This document shows, one piece after another, positions 8,197 through 18,100 of a stretch of DNA of 33,213 bases (position 1 is the stretch's first letter; each line of letters opens with the position of its first letter). This DNA comes from an uncultured Bacteroidales bacterium (GTDB lineage: Bacteria; Bacteroidota; Bacteroidia; Bacteroidales; UBA932), in contig CAJUEK010000023.1 in NCBI GenBank assembly GCA_910585445.1, positions 1 to 33,213 on the forward strand. The letters run 5' to 3'. The position numbers and the translations under genes are program-made. Under the pieces are notes generated by a model. That model searched no databases, was not told where the DNA came from, and saw only the letters and a program-made list of their open reading frames with translations.

Positions 8197-8235
8197 ATTG
8201 TGGTCCACAACTTTGTGGTCCACAATGTTGTGGAC
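8191..8235 (+). repeat. Three tandem 15-bp palindromic repeats upstream of the ATPase
   Basis: The three units are TACAACATTGTGGTC, CACAACTTTGTGGTC and CACAATGTTGTGGAC, end to end. Each carries half-sites of the dyad CCACAA/TTGTGG. They overlap the -33 element and extend upstream on the ATPase side, the layout of a multi-copy operator. Confidence 0.8.
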
Positions 8236-8402
8236 TGATGTGTACCTTGATAATCAGATGATTATATAAGCATTGCCTTGTGAAATGGTGTGCAGAAAAA
8301 TCGAATGTTCCACCGGAATTCGGACCTGCCGTTTGCTTCCGCCGCTTGCCGGATATTTTGCAAAAAATGCGAACCGCACGGCTTTATTGTGTTCCGTAAG
8401 AC
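8236..8402. other. Intergenic stretch between the ATPase repeats and the dcp promoter
   Basis: With the corrected ATPase start, bases 8145-8509 hold no gene. Apart from the ATPase promoter and repeats (8165-8235) and the dcp promoter and leader (8403-8509), I see no ORF, RNA gene or strong hairpin in this part. Confidence 0.5.
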
Positions 8403-8433
8403 TTTCATAATAAGCACAAATTTAATAACTTTG
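8403..8433 (+). promoter_or_regulatory. Predicted promoter of the dcp-GH3-GH92-GH2 operon
   Basis: TTTC (8403-8406), a 19-nt spacer, then TAACTTTG (8426-8433), close to the Bacteroidota consensus TTTG-N19-TAnnTTTG. Transcription would start near 8440, about 70 nt before the dcp ATG. Confidence 0.65.
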
Positions 8434-8446
8434 TCTGTTCAACCCC

Positions 8447-8479
8447 GGTGAAGACACGGAACCGCTCCGTTACATCACC
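8447..8479 (+). promoter_or_regulatory. Leader hairpin in the dcp 5' UTR
   Basis: GGTGA (8447-8451) pairs with TCACC (8475-8479), and ACGGA (8456-8460) pairs with TCCGT (8466-8470), forming a two-part stem a few bases after the predicted start site. It may stabilise the mRNA 5' end; no known riboswitch was recognised. Confidence 0.4.
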
Positions 8480-8509
8480 GCAAGCTGAATAAACGAAAAA
8501 AATAATACA

Positions 8510-10525
8510 ATGAAAAAACCTGGACTGATAATTCTTATGATCATGGCGGCAATCGCATGCAACAGAATCAACCCCTTCCTTACGGAATGGAACACACCTT
8601 ACGGAATCCCTGATTTCGAGCAGATAAAAGAAAGGGACTACCTCCCGGCTGTAAAGATTGGCATACGCCAGCAGCAGGGTGAGATAGATGCAATAATATC
8701 AAATAGCGAGACTCCTTCATTTGAGAATGTCGTGGAGGCCTACGAGCGCTCAGGAGCCATTCTTGGCCGTGTCACAGACGTTCTCTTCAATGTGTCCGAA
8801 TCGGATGCGACGGAATCCCTGCAGAGGATAGTCGAGAAAATCCTTCCGATGCTCTCCTCCCACAGCGACAACATATTCATGAATCCGTACTTATTTGCCA
8901 AAGTCGAGACACTTTACAACAAGAAGGATGAACTCGGGCTGGACAGGGAACAGCAGATGGCCCTGAAGAATCTCTATGACAGCTTCGTGAAAAACGGAGT
9001 CGCCTTGGATGCGGCAGGACAGGCACGCATGCGTGAGATAAACATGGAGCTTTCTTCGCTCTCCAACACGTTCGGAAATAATCTGCTTGCGGAAAACAAT
9101 GCTTTTGCGGAGCAGTTCGGAGTGACGGTATCGGAATATCCGGAAGCTATGGCATCGCAGGAGGACCGTTCGGTAAGGGAAAAAATGTTCAAGGCATATG
9201 CCTCGAGAGGCAACAACGGCAACAGGAACGACAACAAGGAACTGCTGACGAAAATCGTATCACTGAAAATAGAAAAGGCCAGGCTGCTCGGTTACGACAC
9301 TCCTGCCGCACTGATACTTTCTGACAAAATGGCCGGCACTCCAGCCTCGGTTGACAAATTCTTGGGAGACCTGATGGTTCCGGCAGTGGCAAAGGCCCGC
9401 GAGGAGATAGCTGACATGCAGGCCGTTATGGATGAGGACATCAAGGCAGGTATTCTTCCTGAGGGCAGCACTATACAGCCTTGGGACTGGGCATGGTATG
9501 CAGAAAAGGTACGCAAGGCCAAGTATGCGCTTGATGAGGAGCAGACCAAGCCTTATTTCAAAATGGAAAATGTCCGTGAGGGAGTGTTCAATACTGCTCA
9601 CAAGCTTTACGGGCTCAATTTTGAGCAACTTGAGGACATCCCTGCGTATCATCCTGATGTCGAGGGATTCAAAATCACTGATGCCGACGGCTCTCTGATA
9701 GGAGTGCTCCTGACGGATTATTTCCCTCGCAGCACCAAGAGAGGCGGCGCGTGGATGAGCAACTTCGTCAACCAGGAAGTGAATGCTGACGGTGTTGATG
9801 TGCGTCCTGTCGTCGTAAATGTAGGCAATTTCGCAAAGCCGACGGCAGACAAGCCTTCCCTGCTTACTCTTGACCAGGTGGGCACAATGTTCCATGAGTT
9901 CGGACATGCCCTGCACGGGCTTCTGAGCAAATGCCGCTACAAAAGCGTGAGCGGAACAGCAGTGGCCCGCGATTTTGTGGAGCTTCCGTCTCAGATAATG
10001 GAAAACTGGGCGTTCCGCAGGGAAGTGCTCGCGGAATATGCCCGCCACTATGAGACAGGTGAGGTCATTCCTGACTCGCTTGTGGCAAAGATAGAGGCTG
10101 CCGGCACATTCAACCAGGGCTTCATGACTACTGAGCTTGTAGCGGCTTCCATACTTGACATGAAATGGCATGAGCTTACTTCTGCAGAAGGCATTGACCC
10201 GATGGAGTTCGAGGCTGAGGCCTGCCGTCAGATGGGGCTTATTGACGAGATTATACCGCGCTACCGCAGCACATATTTCGCTCACATTTTCAGCGGCGGA
10301 TACAGTGCCGGATATTACAGCTACCTGTGGGCTGAGGTGCTTGACAAGGACGCGTTCGAGCTGTTCCGCCAAAAAGGAATCTTCGACAGTAACACTGCCA
10401 TGTCATTCCGCCGCAATATCCTTGAAAAAGGAGGAAGCGAAGAACCGATGGTGCTGTACAGACGCTTCAGGGGCGCGGAGCCTGACCCAGCCGCCCTTCT
10501 GCGTGCAAGAGGACTGGCGCTTTAA
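8510..10525 (+). CDS. dcp: M3-family metallopeptidase lipoprotein (peptidyl-dipeptidase Dcp-like)
   Basis: This 671-residue protein has a lipobox with Cys17 (AAIAC). It belongs to the M3 family of zinc peptidases (thimet oligopeptidase/Dcp), which cut short peptides; Dcp releases C-terminal dipeptides. The zinc site is HEFGH at 462-466, with His462 and His466 as ligands and Glu463 catalytic. Glu491 in FVELPSQ is the third ligand; the spacing of 29 residues from the first His equals that of thimet oligopeptidase. Residues 1-440 are the helical regions that narrow the cleft, and the C-terminal part carries the substrate-binding FSGGYSAGYYSY block. Length matches the family. It is the first gene of the transcription unit, behind its own promoter and 13 bp before GH3. 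In an operon of glycosidases it may trim peptides freed from glycoproteins; that link is inferred. Dcp and the related OpdA (PrlC) share this architecture, so the symbol is a best fit. Confidence 0.9.
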   Translation: MKKPGLIILMIMAAIACNRINPFLTEWNTPYGIPDFEQIKERDYLPAVKIGIRQQQGEIDAIISNSETPSFENVVEAYERSGAILGRVTDVLFNVSESDATESLQRIVEKILPMLSSHSDNIFMNPYLFAKVETLYNKKDELGLDREQQMALKNLYDSFVKNGVALDAAGQARMREINMELSSLSNTFGNNLLAENNAFAEQFGVTVSEYPEAMASQEDRSVREKMFKAYASRGNNGNRNDNKELLTKIVSLKIEKARLLGYDTPAALILSDKMAGTPASVDKFLGDLMVPAVAKAREEIADMQAVMDEDIKAGILPEGSTIQPWDWAWYAEKVRKAKYALDEEQTKPYFKMENVREGVFNTAHKLYGLNFEQLEDIPAYHPDVEGFKITDADGSLIGVLLTDYFPRSTKRGGAWMSNFVNQEVNADGVDVRPVVVNVGNFAKPTADKPSLLTLDQVGTMFHEFGHALHGLLSKCRYKSVSGTAVARDFVELPSQIMENWAFRREVLAEYARHYETGEVIPDSLVAKIEAAGTFNQGFMTTELVAASILDMKWHELTSAEGIDPMEFEAEACRQMGLIDEIIPRYRSTYFAHIFSGGYSAGYYSYLWAEVLDKDAFELFRQKGIFDSNTAMSFRRNILEKGGSEEPMVLYRRFRGAEPDPAALLRARGLAL

Positions 10526-10538
10526 AGAATACCGCATA

Positions 10539-12884
10539 ATGACACTGAAACCTTTTGTGGCTTTTGCCGCATGCGTCGCCTTGGCCGCGGGCTGCATGTC
10601 AGACCGGATTCCGGCATACAAGAATCCGGCTCTCAGTGCAGGGGAGCGCACGGAAGATCTTCTTGCGAGGATGACCGTGGATGAAAAGCTCGGGCAGCTC
10701 CTGTGTCCGCTCGGTTGGCCAATGTATGATAAAACCATGGTTGACGGCCGTGAGACGGCTGGTATATCTGACGAGTTCCGCAAATTCGTAGGCGAGCAGC
10801 AAGGGGGAATGCTCTGGGCCACTTTCCGTGCTGACCCGTGGACAAAAAAGACACTTGAGAACGGCTTGAATCCTGCTTTGGCTGCCGAAGCCTATAATGC
10901 CATGCAGAAATATGCCATTGACAGCACCAGGCTCGGCATTCCTGTCATTCTCGCTGAGGAAGCCCCTCACGGGCATATGGCCATCGGCACGACTGTTTTC
11001 CCGACCAGCATAGCTCTTGCCGCCACATGGGACAAGGACCTCATAGAGGAGGTCGGCCGCACGATTGCATCTGAGCTGAGGGCGCAGGGAGGACATATCG
11101 GATATGGCCCTGTGATAGACCTTGCGCGTGAGCCAAGATGGTCAAGAGTCGAGGAAACATACGGTGAGGACGTGTGCCTCACTTCGGAGATGGCTGCGGC
11201 AATGGTCCGCGGAACAAGCCCCAAGAACAACGGCTGGGACAGGGGCATAGTTTCGACCCTGAAGCATTTTGTCGCATACGGAATACCTGAGGGCGGCCAC
11301 AACGGCAATCCGTCAAATGTCGGGATACGTGACCTTCATGAAAATTTCCTTCCTCCGTTCAAGGCTGCCATTGATGCCGGGGCCCTGTCTGTGATGACTT
11401 CATACAATTCCATTGACGGGGTGCCGAGCACGGCGAATCCGGAACTTCTGCGCGGAATCCTGAAGGACAAATGGGGATTTGAGGGCTTTGTGGTTTCTGA
11501 CCTTGTGAGCATTGACGGGCTTTGTGGAGACCACCGCATCGCACGGGACAAGGAGGAGGCCGGAATCATGGCTCTGGATGCCGGAGTCGATGTGGACCTC
11601 GGGGCGAACTGCTATTCCCTTTTGCATGATGCCTTGAAAAGCGGGAAAGTCAGCATGAAAGTGCTTGACGAGGCTGTCGGAAGGGTGCTCAGGCTCAAAT
11701 TCGAGCTTGGCCTGTTCGACAATCCGTATGTGGAGCCGTCCGCTGCCATGAAAACGGTCCGCAGTGAAGAAAATGTGGCGGTGGCCAGGCAGGCGGCACG
11801 TGAAGGTGTGGTGCTGCTGGAGAACAACGGCATACTGCCTTTGAGGAAAGACATGAAAATCGCTGTAATAGGTCCGAATGCCGATAATATGTACAATCAG
11901 CTCGGAGACTATACTGCGCCGCAGCCAAGGGAGAACATAAGGACTGTCCTGGACGGCATCCGTTCGAAGGCCGGGGAGAAAAATGTTGATTATGTGCATG
12001 GCTGTGCAATTCGTGACACCCGCGGCAACACTATAAGGGAAGCCGTGCGCGCTGCAAGAAAGGCGGATGTGGCAGTTGTTGTAGTGGGAGGTTCAAGCGC
12101 CCGTGACTTCAAGACCACATACAAGGAGACCGGAGCCGCGGTTGCGGATAAGGATGCGGTAAGTGACATGGAGGCCGGAGAGGGCTTCGACCGCGCAAGC
12201 CTTTCGCTTTTAGGATTTCAGGAGGAGCTTCTCAGGGCAGTCAGAAAGACCGGAACTCCGATGGTTGTAGTATATATAGAGGGACGTCCTTTGGACAAGA
12301 TGTGGGCAAGCGCCAATGCTGATGCGCTTTTGACGCAGTTCTATCCGGGCCAGCAGGGCGGAGAGGGACTTGCTGACGTGCTTTTCGGAGATTACAGCCC
12401 GGCAGGCCGTCTTCCTGTGTCCGTTCCTGTTGATGTGGGACAGCTTCCCGTATATTATAACAAGAAATTTCCGGCGGGACACGATTATGTGGAGATGCCT
12501 TCCGCACCCCTCTATCCGTTCGGCTATGGGTTGAGCTATACTTCGTTCGAGTATTCCGGACTTGCCGTGAGCAACCTTGGTGACCAGGGCGTCAAAGTCA
12601 GCCTTAATGTTCGCAATACCGGAGACTGTGACGGGGATGAAGTCGTGCAGGTCTATGTGACTGACCTTGTGGCCTCGACTGTGCGCCCGCGCGTCCAACT
12701 CCGTGCATTTGACAGGATTCATGTCCGCAAAGGGGAGACCGCTGCCGTGGAGCTTATGCTTGACAGGGACGCATTCTCCTTGTGCGGCTCTTCCATGGAG
12801 ACTGTGGTCGAGCCGGGTGAATTCCGTATATCCGTGGGGGCTTCTTCGACGGACATAAGGCTCTCGGAGACCATCGCATTATAA
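10539..12884 (+). CDS. GH3-family glycoside hydrolase lipoprotein (beta-glucosidase type)
   Basis: The start at 10539 gives 781 residues with a lipoprotein signal peptide (ALAAGC, Cys19). An in-frame extension back to 10170 lies inside dcp and would bury this signal, so it is rejected. Domains in order: GH3 N-terminal TIM barrel (about 35-375), GH3 C-terminal alpha/beta sandwich (about 400-640) and a fibronectin-III-like domain (about 675-770). The predicted nucleophile is Asp321 in GFVVSD; REPRWSRVEETYGED and KHFVAYG are substrate-pocket blocks, and GEGFDRASL is the loop that usually carries the acid/base. The architecture is that of BglX-like enzymes, which release terminal beta-linked glucose (some members act on xylose or other sugars). 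The exact sugar cannot be set from sequence. It is 13 bp after dcp and 35 bp before GH92, so it is probably cotranscribed with both. Confidence 0.92.
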   Translation: MTLKPFVAFAACVALAAGCMSDRIPAYKNPALSAGERTEDLLARMTVDEKLGQLLCPLGWPMYDKTMVDGRETAGISDEFRKFVGEQQGGMLWATFRADPWTKKTLENGLNPALAAEAYNAMQKYAIDSTRLGIPVILAEEAPHGHMAIGTTVFPTSIALAATWDKDLIEEVGRTIASELRAQGGHIGYGPVIDLAREPRWSRVEETYGEDVCLTSEMAAAMVRGTSPKNNGWDRGIVSTLKHFVAYGIPEGGHNGNPSNVGIRDLHENFLPPFKAAIDAGALSVMTSYNSIDGVPSTANPELLRGILKDKWGFEGFVVSDLVSIDGLCGDHRIARDKEEAGIMALDAGVDVDLGANCYSLLHDALKSGKVSMKVLDEAVGRVLRLKFELGLFDNPYVEPSAAMKTVRSEENVAVARQAAREGVVLLENNGILPLRKDMKIAVIGPNADNMYNQLGDYTAPQPRENIRTVLDGIRSKAGEKNVDYVHGCAIRDTRGNTIREAVRAARKADVAVVVVGGSSARDFKTTYKETGAAVADKDAVSDMEAGEGFDRASLSLLGFQEELLRAVRKTGTPMVVVYIEGRPLDKMWASANADALLTQFYPGQQGGEGLADVLFGDYSPAGRLPVSVPVDVGQLPVYYNKKFPAGHDYVEMPSAPLYPFGYGLSYTSFEYSGLAVSNLGDQGVKVSLNVRNTGDCDGDEVVQVYVTDLVASTVRPRVQLRAFDRIHVRKGETAAVELMLDRDAFSLCGSSMETVVEPGEFRISVGASSTDIRLSETIAL

Positions 12885-12919
12885 TGAACAAATAACATTT
12901 AACCCATAACAACATTAAG

Positions 12920-15097
12920 ATGAGAAAGTCATCATTGCTTATAGCACTTGCTGCGGCCGCGCTTTCTGCCTGCTGCACAGAAGAAAAGGATTATACCGCA
13001 TTTGTGGACCCGTACATCGGTTCCGGTGGACATGGACATGTGTTCGTTGGCGCCTCAGTGCCATTCGGCATGGTCCAGCTCGGGCCTCAGCAGATTAAGG
13101 ACGAGTGGGACTGGTGCTCGGGTTATCACTATAGCGATACCCTTGTCATCGGTTTCTCGCATACTCACCTTACGGGAACCGGAATCGGTGACCTCGGAGA
13201 TGTGCTCATGATGCCATACGACCCGGCGAAAGTGAAATATGACACGAGCTGGGCAAAGAGGAAGAATGCTGATGCGACGCACATATACGCGCTTCTTGAC
13301 CATTCCAAAGAAGAGGTGCGTCCGGGATTCTACAGTCTTGAGATGCCGGATTACGGTGTTGCAGCAAGGCTTACCGCCACAGACAGGACTGGACTCCATG
13401 AATATACTTTCACAGGTGACCGTTCTGCCATCCTGCTTGACCTTTGTACAGGAATCGGTTGGGACGGCGTGACCGATTGGGACTTCTCATGGCTCAGCCC
13501 GACCCGCATAGAAGGCTACAGGCGCTCTTCCGGCTGGGCAAAAGACCACACCATATGGTTTGCCGCGGAGTTTTCTTCTCCGGTTATGGAGTACGAGAAC
13601 ATTCCGATTACGGGTGATGAATATGCCGTGGCAATCATTTTCGACACTTCGTCACAGAAAAAGATTGCCGTCAAGGTGGGACTTTCTCCTGTAAGCTGTG
13701 CCAATGCCTGGGAAAACCTTAACGCAGAGCAGACCGGATGGGATTTTGAAGCAGTGGCACAGGCTGCCAAGGATCGCTGGAACGCAGAGCTGGGCCGCAT
13801 TGAAATTGAGGAGATGGATGCGCGCCAGAGAAAACTTTTCTATACCTCGCTTTATCATACGATGATTGCCCCGTCACTTTTCAGCGACAGGAACGGAGAG
13901 TACCGCGGAGCTGACGCAAAGGTGCACACCAGCGATGAGAACCAATATACCGTGCTTTCATTGTGGGACACATATAGGGCGGAATACCCTCTTATGACAA
14001 TCATCAATCCGGAGATGTCCTCAGCAATAGCTTCAACCCTGATGAATATCTATGACCAGCAGGGCAAGCTCCCTGTATGGCATCTCGCAGGAAACGAGAC
14101 CGACTGCATGATAGGCAATCCTGGAGTTATCGTGATGGCTGACATGTGCCTGAAAGGGTTTGCAAAAGATGTCACGGCGGCTCTCGAGGCAATGAAAACG
14201 TCTTCGATGCTTGACGAGAGGGGACAGGAATTCCTTAAGATATACGGATATATTCCGTTTGACAAGAGCGCTGAGCTTGAGACTGTGTCAAAGGCAATGG
14301 AGTTCTCGATTGCTGATGCTTCGCTTGCGAAAGTGGCACGTGAGGCAGGTGACATGGAGGCTGCCGCATATTTCGGCGAAAGAAGCCAGGCATGGAAAAA
14401 GCATTATGACCCGGAGGTCGGATTTGTGCGCGGAAGGGCTGCCGACGGCTCATGGCGCACTCCTTTCGACCCGTTCAAGGCAATCCACATGAAGAGCGAC
14501 TTTACCGAGGGCAACGCATGGCAATACACTTTCCTCGTTCCTCAGGATGTGAACGGGTTGGCCGGGATAATCGGCGGCCCTGAGGCGTTCGAGGCCAAGC
14601 TTGACGAGTTCTTCACCGTTGAGGGCGACCTTGGCCCTGAGGCGAATGACGTAACTGGCCTTGTGGGGCAGTATGCGCACGGAAATGAGCCGAGCCACCA
14701 TGCGGCCTACATGTACAACTATATCGGAAGGCAGGACAAATGCGCGGAAAAGGTACGCTATATTCTTGACGAGCTTTATTTCGATGACCACAGCGGAGTT
14801 TGCGGAAATGAGGATGCCGGCCAGATGTCAGCATGGTATGTGCTCTCTGCCCTCGGCCTTTATCAGGTTGACCCTGCGTGTGGGGAGTTCCAGTTCGGCT
14901 CGCCTGTTGTGAAGAAAGCCGTGGTGAATCTCGGTGACGGCAAGACTTTCACCATAATGGCACATGACAACTCTCCGGAGAATATCTACATCAAGTCCGC
15001 TTCCTTGAACGGCAAGAAGCTCGACAGGACATATGTAAGCTATGATGAGATAATGGCCGGCGGAACTCTTGAATTTTTCATGAGTCCTGAGGCTTAG
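12920..15097 (+). CDS. GH92-family alpha-mannosidase lipoprotein
   Basis: The protein has 725 residues. The signal peptide ends in LSAC with Cys18; acidic residues follow (CTEEKD), fitting surface display. GH92 enzymes are Ca-dependent exo-alpha-mannosidases, mostly alpha-1,2 and some alpha-1,3, -1,4 or -1,6, used by gut Bacteroidales on N-glycans and fungal mannans. Family landmarks are intact: VDPYIGSGGHGHVFVGAS near the N-terminus, GFSHTHLTGTG, the LPVWHLAGNETDCMIGNPG block in the barrel, and CGNEDAGQMSAW at 628-639, which holds acidic residues of the catalytic centre. Both the N-terminal beta-sandwich (about 25-270) and the (alpha/alpha)6 barrel (about 290-720) are full length. It is 32 bp upstream of GH2 with no terminator between. 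Linkage preference is not readable. Confidence 0.94.
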   Translation: MRKSSLLIALAAAALSACCTEEKDYTAFVDPYIGSGGHGHVFVGASVPFGMVQLGPQQIKDEWDWCSGYHYSDTLVIGFSHTHLTGTGIGDLGDVLMMPYDPAKVKYDTSWAKRKNADATHIYALLDHSKEEVRPGFYSLEMPDYGVAARLTATDRTGLHEYTFTGDRSAILLDLCTGIGWDGVTDWDFSWLSPTRIEGYRRSSGWAKDHTIWFAAEFSSPVMEYENIPITGDEYAVAIIFDTSSQKKIAVKVGLSPVSCANAWENLNAEQTGWDFEAVAQAAKDRWNAELGRIEIEEMDARQRKLFYTSLYHTMIAPSLFSDRNGEYRGADAKVHTSDENQYTVLSLWDTYRAEYPLMTIINPEMSSAIASTLMNIYDQQGKLPVWHLAGNETDCMIGNPGVIVMADMCLKGFAKDVTAALEAMKTSSMLDERGQEFLKIYGYIPFDKSAELETVSKAMEFSIADASLAKVAREAGDMEAAAYFGERSQAWKKHYDPEVGFVRGRAADGSWRTPFDPFKAIHMKSDFTEGNAWQYTFLVPQDVNGLAGIIGGPEAFEAKLDEFFTVEGDLGPEANDVTGLVGQYAHGNEPSHHAAYMYNYIGRQDKCAEKVRYILDELYFDDHSGVCGNEDAGQMSAWYVLSALGLYQVDPACGEFQFGSPVVKKAVVNLGDGKTFTIMAHDNSPENIYIKSASLNGKKLDRTYVSYDEIMAGGTLEFFMSPEA

Positions 15098-15129
15098 CCT
15101 TGTTTGATGACACAGAAACTTCATAGAAA

Positions 15130-18100
15130 ATGATAAAGACTTGTACAATGATGACCGTGGCTGCAGCTTTTGCAGTCACGGTCTCTGCACAACAGCCCGA
15201 ATGGAAGAACCTGGATGTTTTTTCGGTCAATGCTGAAACGGAGCGCACCGAACTGATATTCTGGTCTGACGCCAAGGATGCCATGACAGGCAGTTTTACT
15301 GAAAGTGAAAACTATCTGGACCTTGACGGCACGTGGAAATTCCTGTATTTTGACACTCAGCGGACAATGCCTGACGGTCTTGAGAAGGCTTCTGCCGGGC
15401 TTGCCGCTTCATGGAATGACATACATGTTCCGGGCAACTGGGAGATGCAGGGCTTCGGCATTCCAATCTATGTCAATACTGATTTCGAATTTGCCACTGT
15501 AAATCCGCAGCCTCCTTTCATCCCTGACGAGAATCCGTGCGGAGTCTATTTCCGTACTTTCGAAGTGCCTCAGGGGTGGGACGGGCGCCAGGTCTATCTT
15601 AACCTTGCCGGCGCGAAGTCCGGGGTTTATGTCTATGTGAACGGCGGGCGTGTCGGCTATAACGAAGATTCCAAGGATTTGGCACGCTTCAATATAACGC
15701 CTTATCTCAAAAATGGGGAGAATACCCTCGTGCTCAAGATATACCGCTTTACCACAGGTTCTTACCTTGAGTGCATGGACTTTTTCCGGATCAGCGGCAT
15801 AGAGAGGGATGTTTATCTTTCCTCTGAGAAATATGACTGTGATTTCGATGTGAACGTGGTCTCGTCTCTGGATGAGGCTTGCAGGGACGGTCTTTTCCGT
15901 CTTGAAGTCACTTCAGACCGCGGCAGTGAAGTCTCATACAAGCTGTTTGACAATGGCGGCAAGATTGTGCTTGAAGACAGTGCAGTCGTGACGGACGGCA
16001 AGGCCGTGATGTCAGGAGTAGTGCCTGGCGCAAGGCAGTGGAGTGCCGAGACACCTGAGCTGTATGCCCTTCTCCTGGAAGTGGACGGTGAATATGCAAG
16101 GATGAATGTCGGGTTCCGCCGTCTGGAGATTGTCGGCAACAAGTTTCTTGTCAACGGCAAGCCGGTCAAGTTCAAGGGCGTGAATCTCCATGAGACCGAG
16201 CCATATACCGGCCACTATGTGAGCCGTGAGAGGCTGCTCCAGGATCTGAGGCTTATGAAGGAGAACAATGTCAACGCCATACGTACCTGCCATTATCCGC
16301 AGCAGAGGATGTTCTATGACCTGTGCGACAGTCTTGGGTTTTATGTCTATTCCGAGGCCAACGTGGAGTCTCACGGTATGTTCTATGACCTTGACAAGAC
16401 GCTCGGAAACAAGCCGGAATGGTATGGCAACCATATATACCGCATCAGGAACATGTATTTCCGCACAAGGAACTATGCTTGCGTAACCATCTTGTCCCTT
16501 GGAAACGAAGGAGGAAACGGCTGCAATTTCTATGATGCCTACAAAGAAATCAAGGCTCTTGAAAAAGCCGGAATGAACCGTCCGGTGTGCTATGAGAGGG
16601 CGGAGTTCGAGTGGAATACGGACATGATAGTTCCGCAGTATCCTTCGGCTTCATGGTTCATGAAGATGGCGCAGAATGCTCCTGACAGGCCTGTGTGCCC
16701 GTCCGAGTATGCGCATGCCATGGGCAACTCGACAGGCTCTCTTGATATGCAGTGGGATTGGATATACGGGTACGACCATATGCAGGGCGGTTTCATCTGG
16801 GATTGGGTGGACCAGGCCCTTGCGAAGTATGATGCTGACGGAAAATTCATGTATTGGGCATATGGCGGCGATTTCGGGGAGAATATGCCGAGCGACGGCA
16901 ATTTCGTATGCAACGGAGTCGTGGGACCTGACCGTGACCCTCATCCGGGACTTGCGGAGGTGAAGCATGTCTATCAGGATGTCAAGATTACTTCTGATGA
17001 CCCTGCGTCGGGCCGATTCAATATACAGAACAGGTTTTATTTCAAGTCTTTGAAGGGTTATGAAGTGCGTTATACGGTTTTGGCGGACGGCAAGTCCATC
17101 AGAAAGGGCCGTCTGAAATTCAGCACCCCGGCCCAGTGTGACGAAGATTTCACCATAAGGCTTCCTAAGCTTCGCAAACGCAAAGGCTATCTCATCAATT
17201 TTGATGTCGTGACCACAGAAGCATCGGCGCTTCTTAAAAAGGGACATGTGGCGGCAACTGAGCAGTTCCTTTTGAAAGAGGCGGGCCACAAGCCTTACAA
17301 GGCAAGGAAGGCTTCGTGCAAGATTGAGGATGACGGTAATTCCATTGTGATAAGTTCTTCCAAAGTCCGCTTCGTGTTTGACAGGGAACAGGGAATCGTG
17401 ACTTCATATATGGTAAGGGGACAGGAGATGCTTGCTGACGGCTTCGGCATAAGGCCTTCTTTCTGGCGTGCCCCGACTGATAATGACTATGGAAACGGCT
17501 GGCCTGCGAGGACACAGGACTTCAAGACTGCCTCCAGGGAGTTCTCCGCTTCTGCAACGGCTGAAAATACTACTTCCGGTGCAGTCCTGAACGTCTGCTA
17601 TGACCTGCCTTCAGGAAATGAATATCATGTCGCTTATGAGGTTCTCGCAAACGGAATCGTCAAGGTGCATGCGGATTTCCGGGGAGTTCCGGCCGATGGC
17701 AAAGCCATTGAAGTGCCGCGTGTAGGTCTTCGTTTCAGGCTTCCGGCAAAGGATGACAGGTTCAGCTATTTCGGACGCGGTCCTCAGGAATGCTACTGGG
17801 ACAGGCAGAGCGGTGCGCGTAAGGGAATATATGAGACCTCTGCATCCGGGGAATATGTGCCTTATGTGCGTCCTCAGGAGAACGGGCACCATACCGGCTG
17901 CTCATGGCTCAAAACCGGAGGGCTTGCCATAGTGGGAGACGGCATGTTTGAATTCAATGTCCTCAGGAACTCTGTGGAGGACTTTGACTCGGAAGAGGTC
18001 GTGAAGCATGACTATCAATGGGATAACCTCTCGCCTGACGAGGTGCATGATATGGAGGCTGCCCGCAATGTACGCCGCCGCCAGCATCATATTGATGATG

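Noticed and set aside
8145..8225. N-terminal extension of the ATPase (27 residues)
   Set aside because: It is translated from the tandem repeats, and the predicted promoter lies downstream of this start.
9260..10372. 370-residue minus-strand frame opposite dcp
   Set aside because: Antisense to a well-supported M3 peptidase with an intact zinc site; it shows no recognisable domain.
10170..10538. N-terminal extension of the GH3 reading frame into dcp
   Set aside because: It lies wholly inside dcp in another frame. The start at 10539 gives a clean lipoprotein signal peptide 13 bp after the dcp stop.
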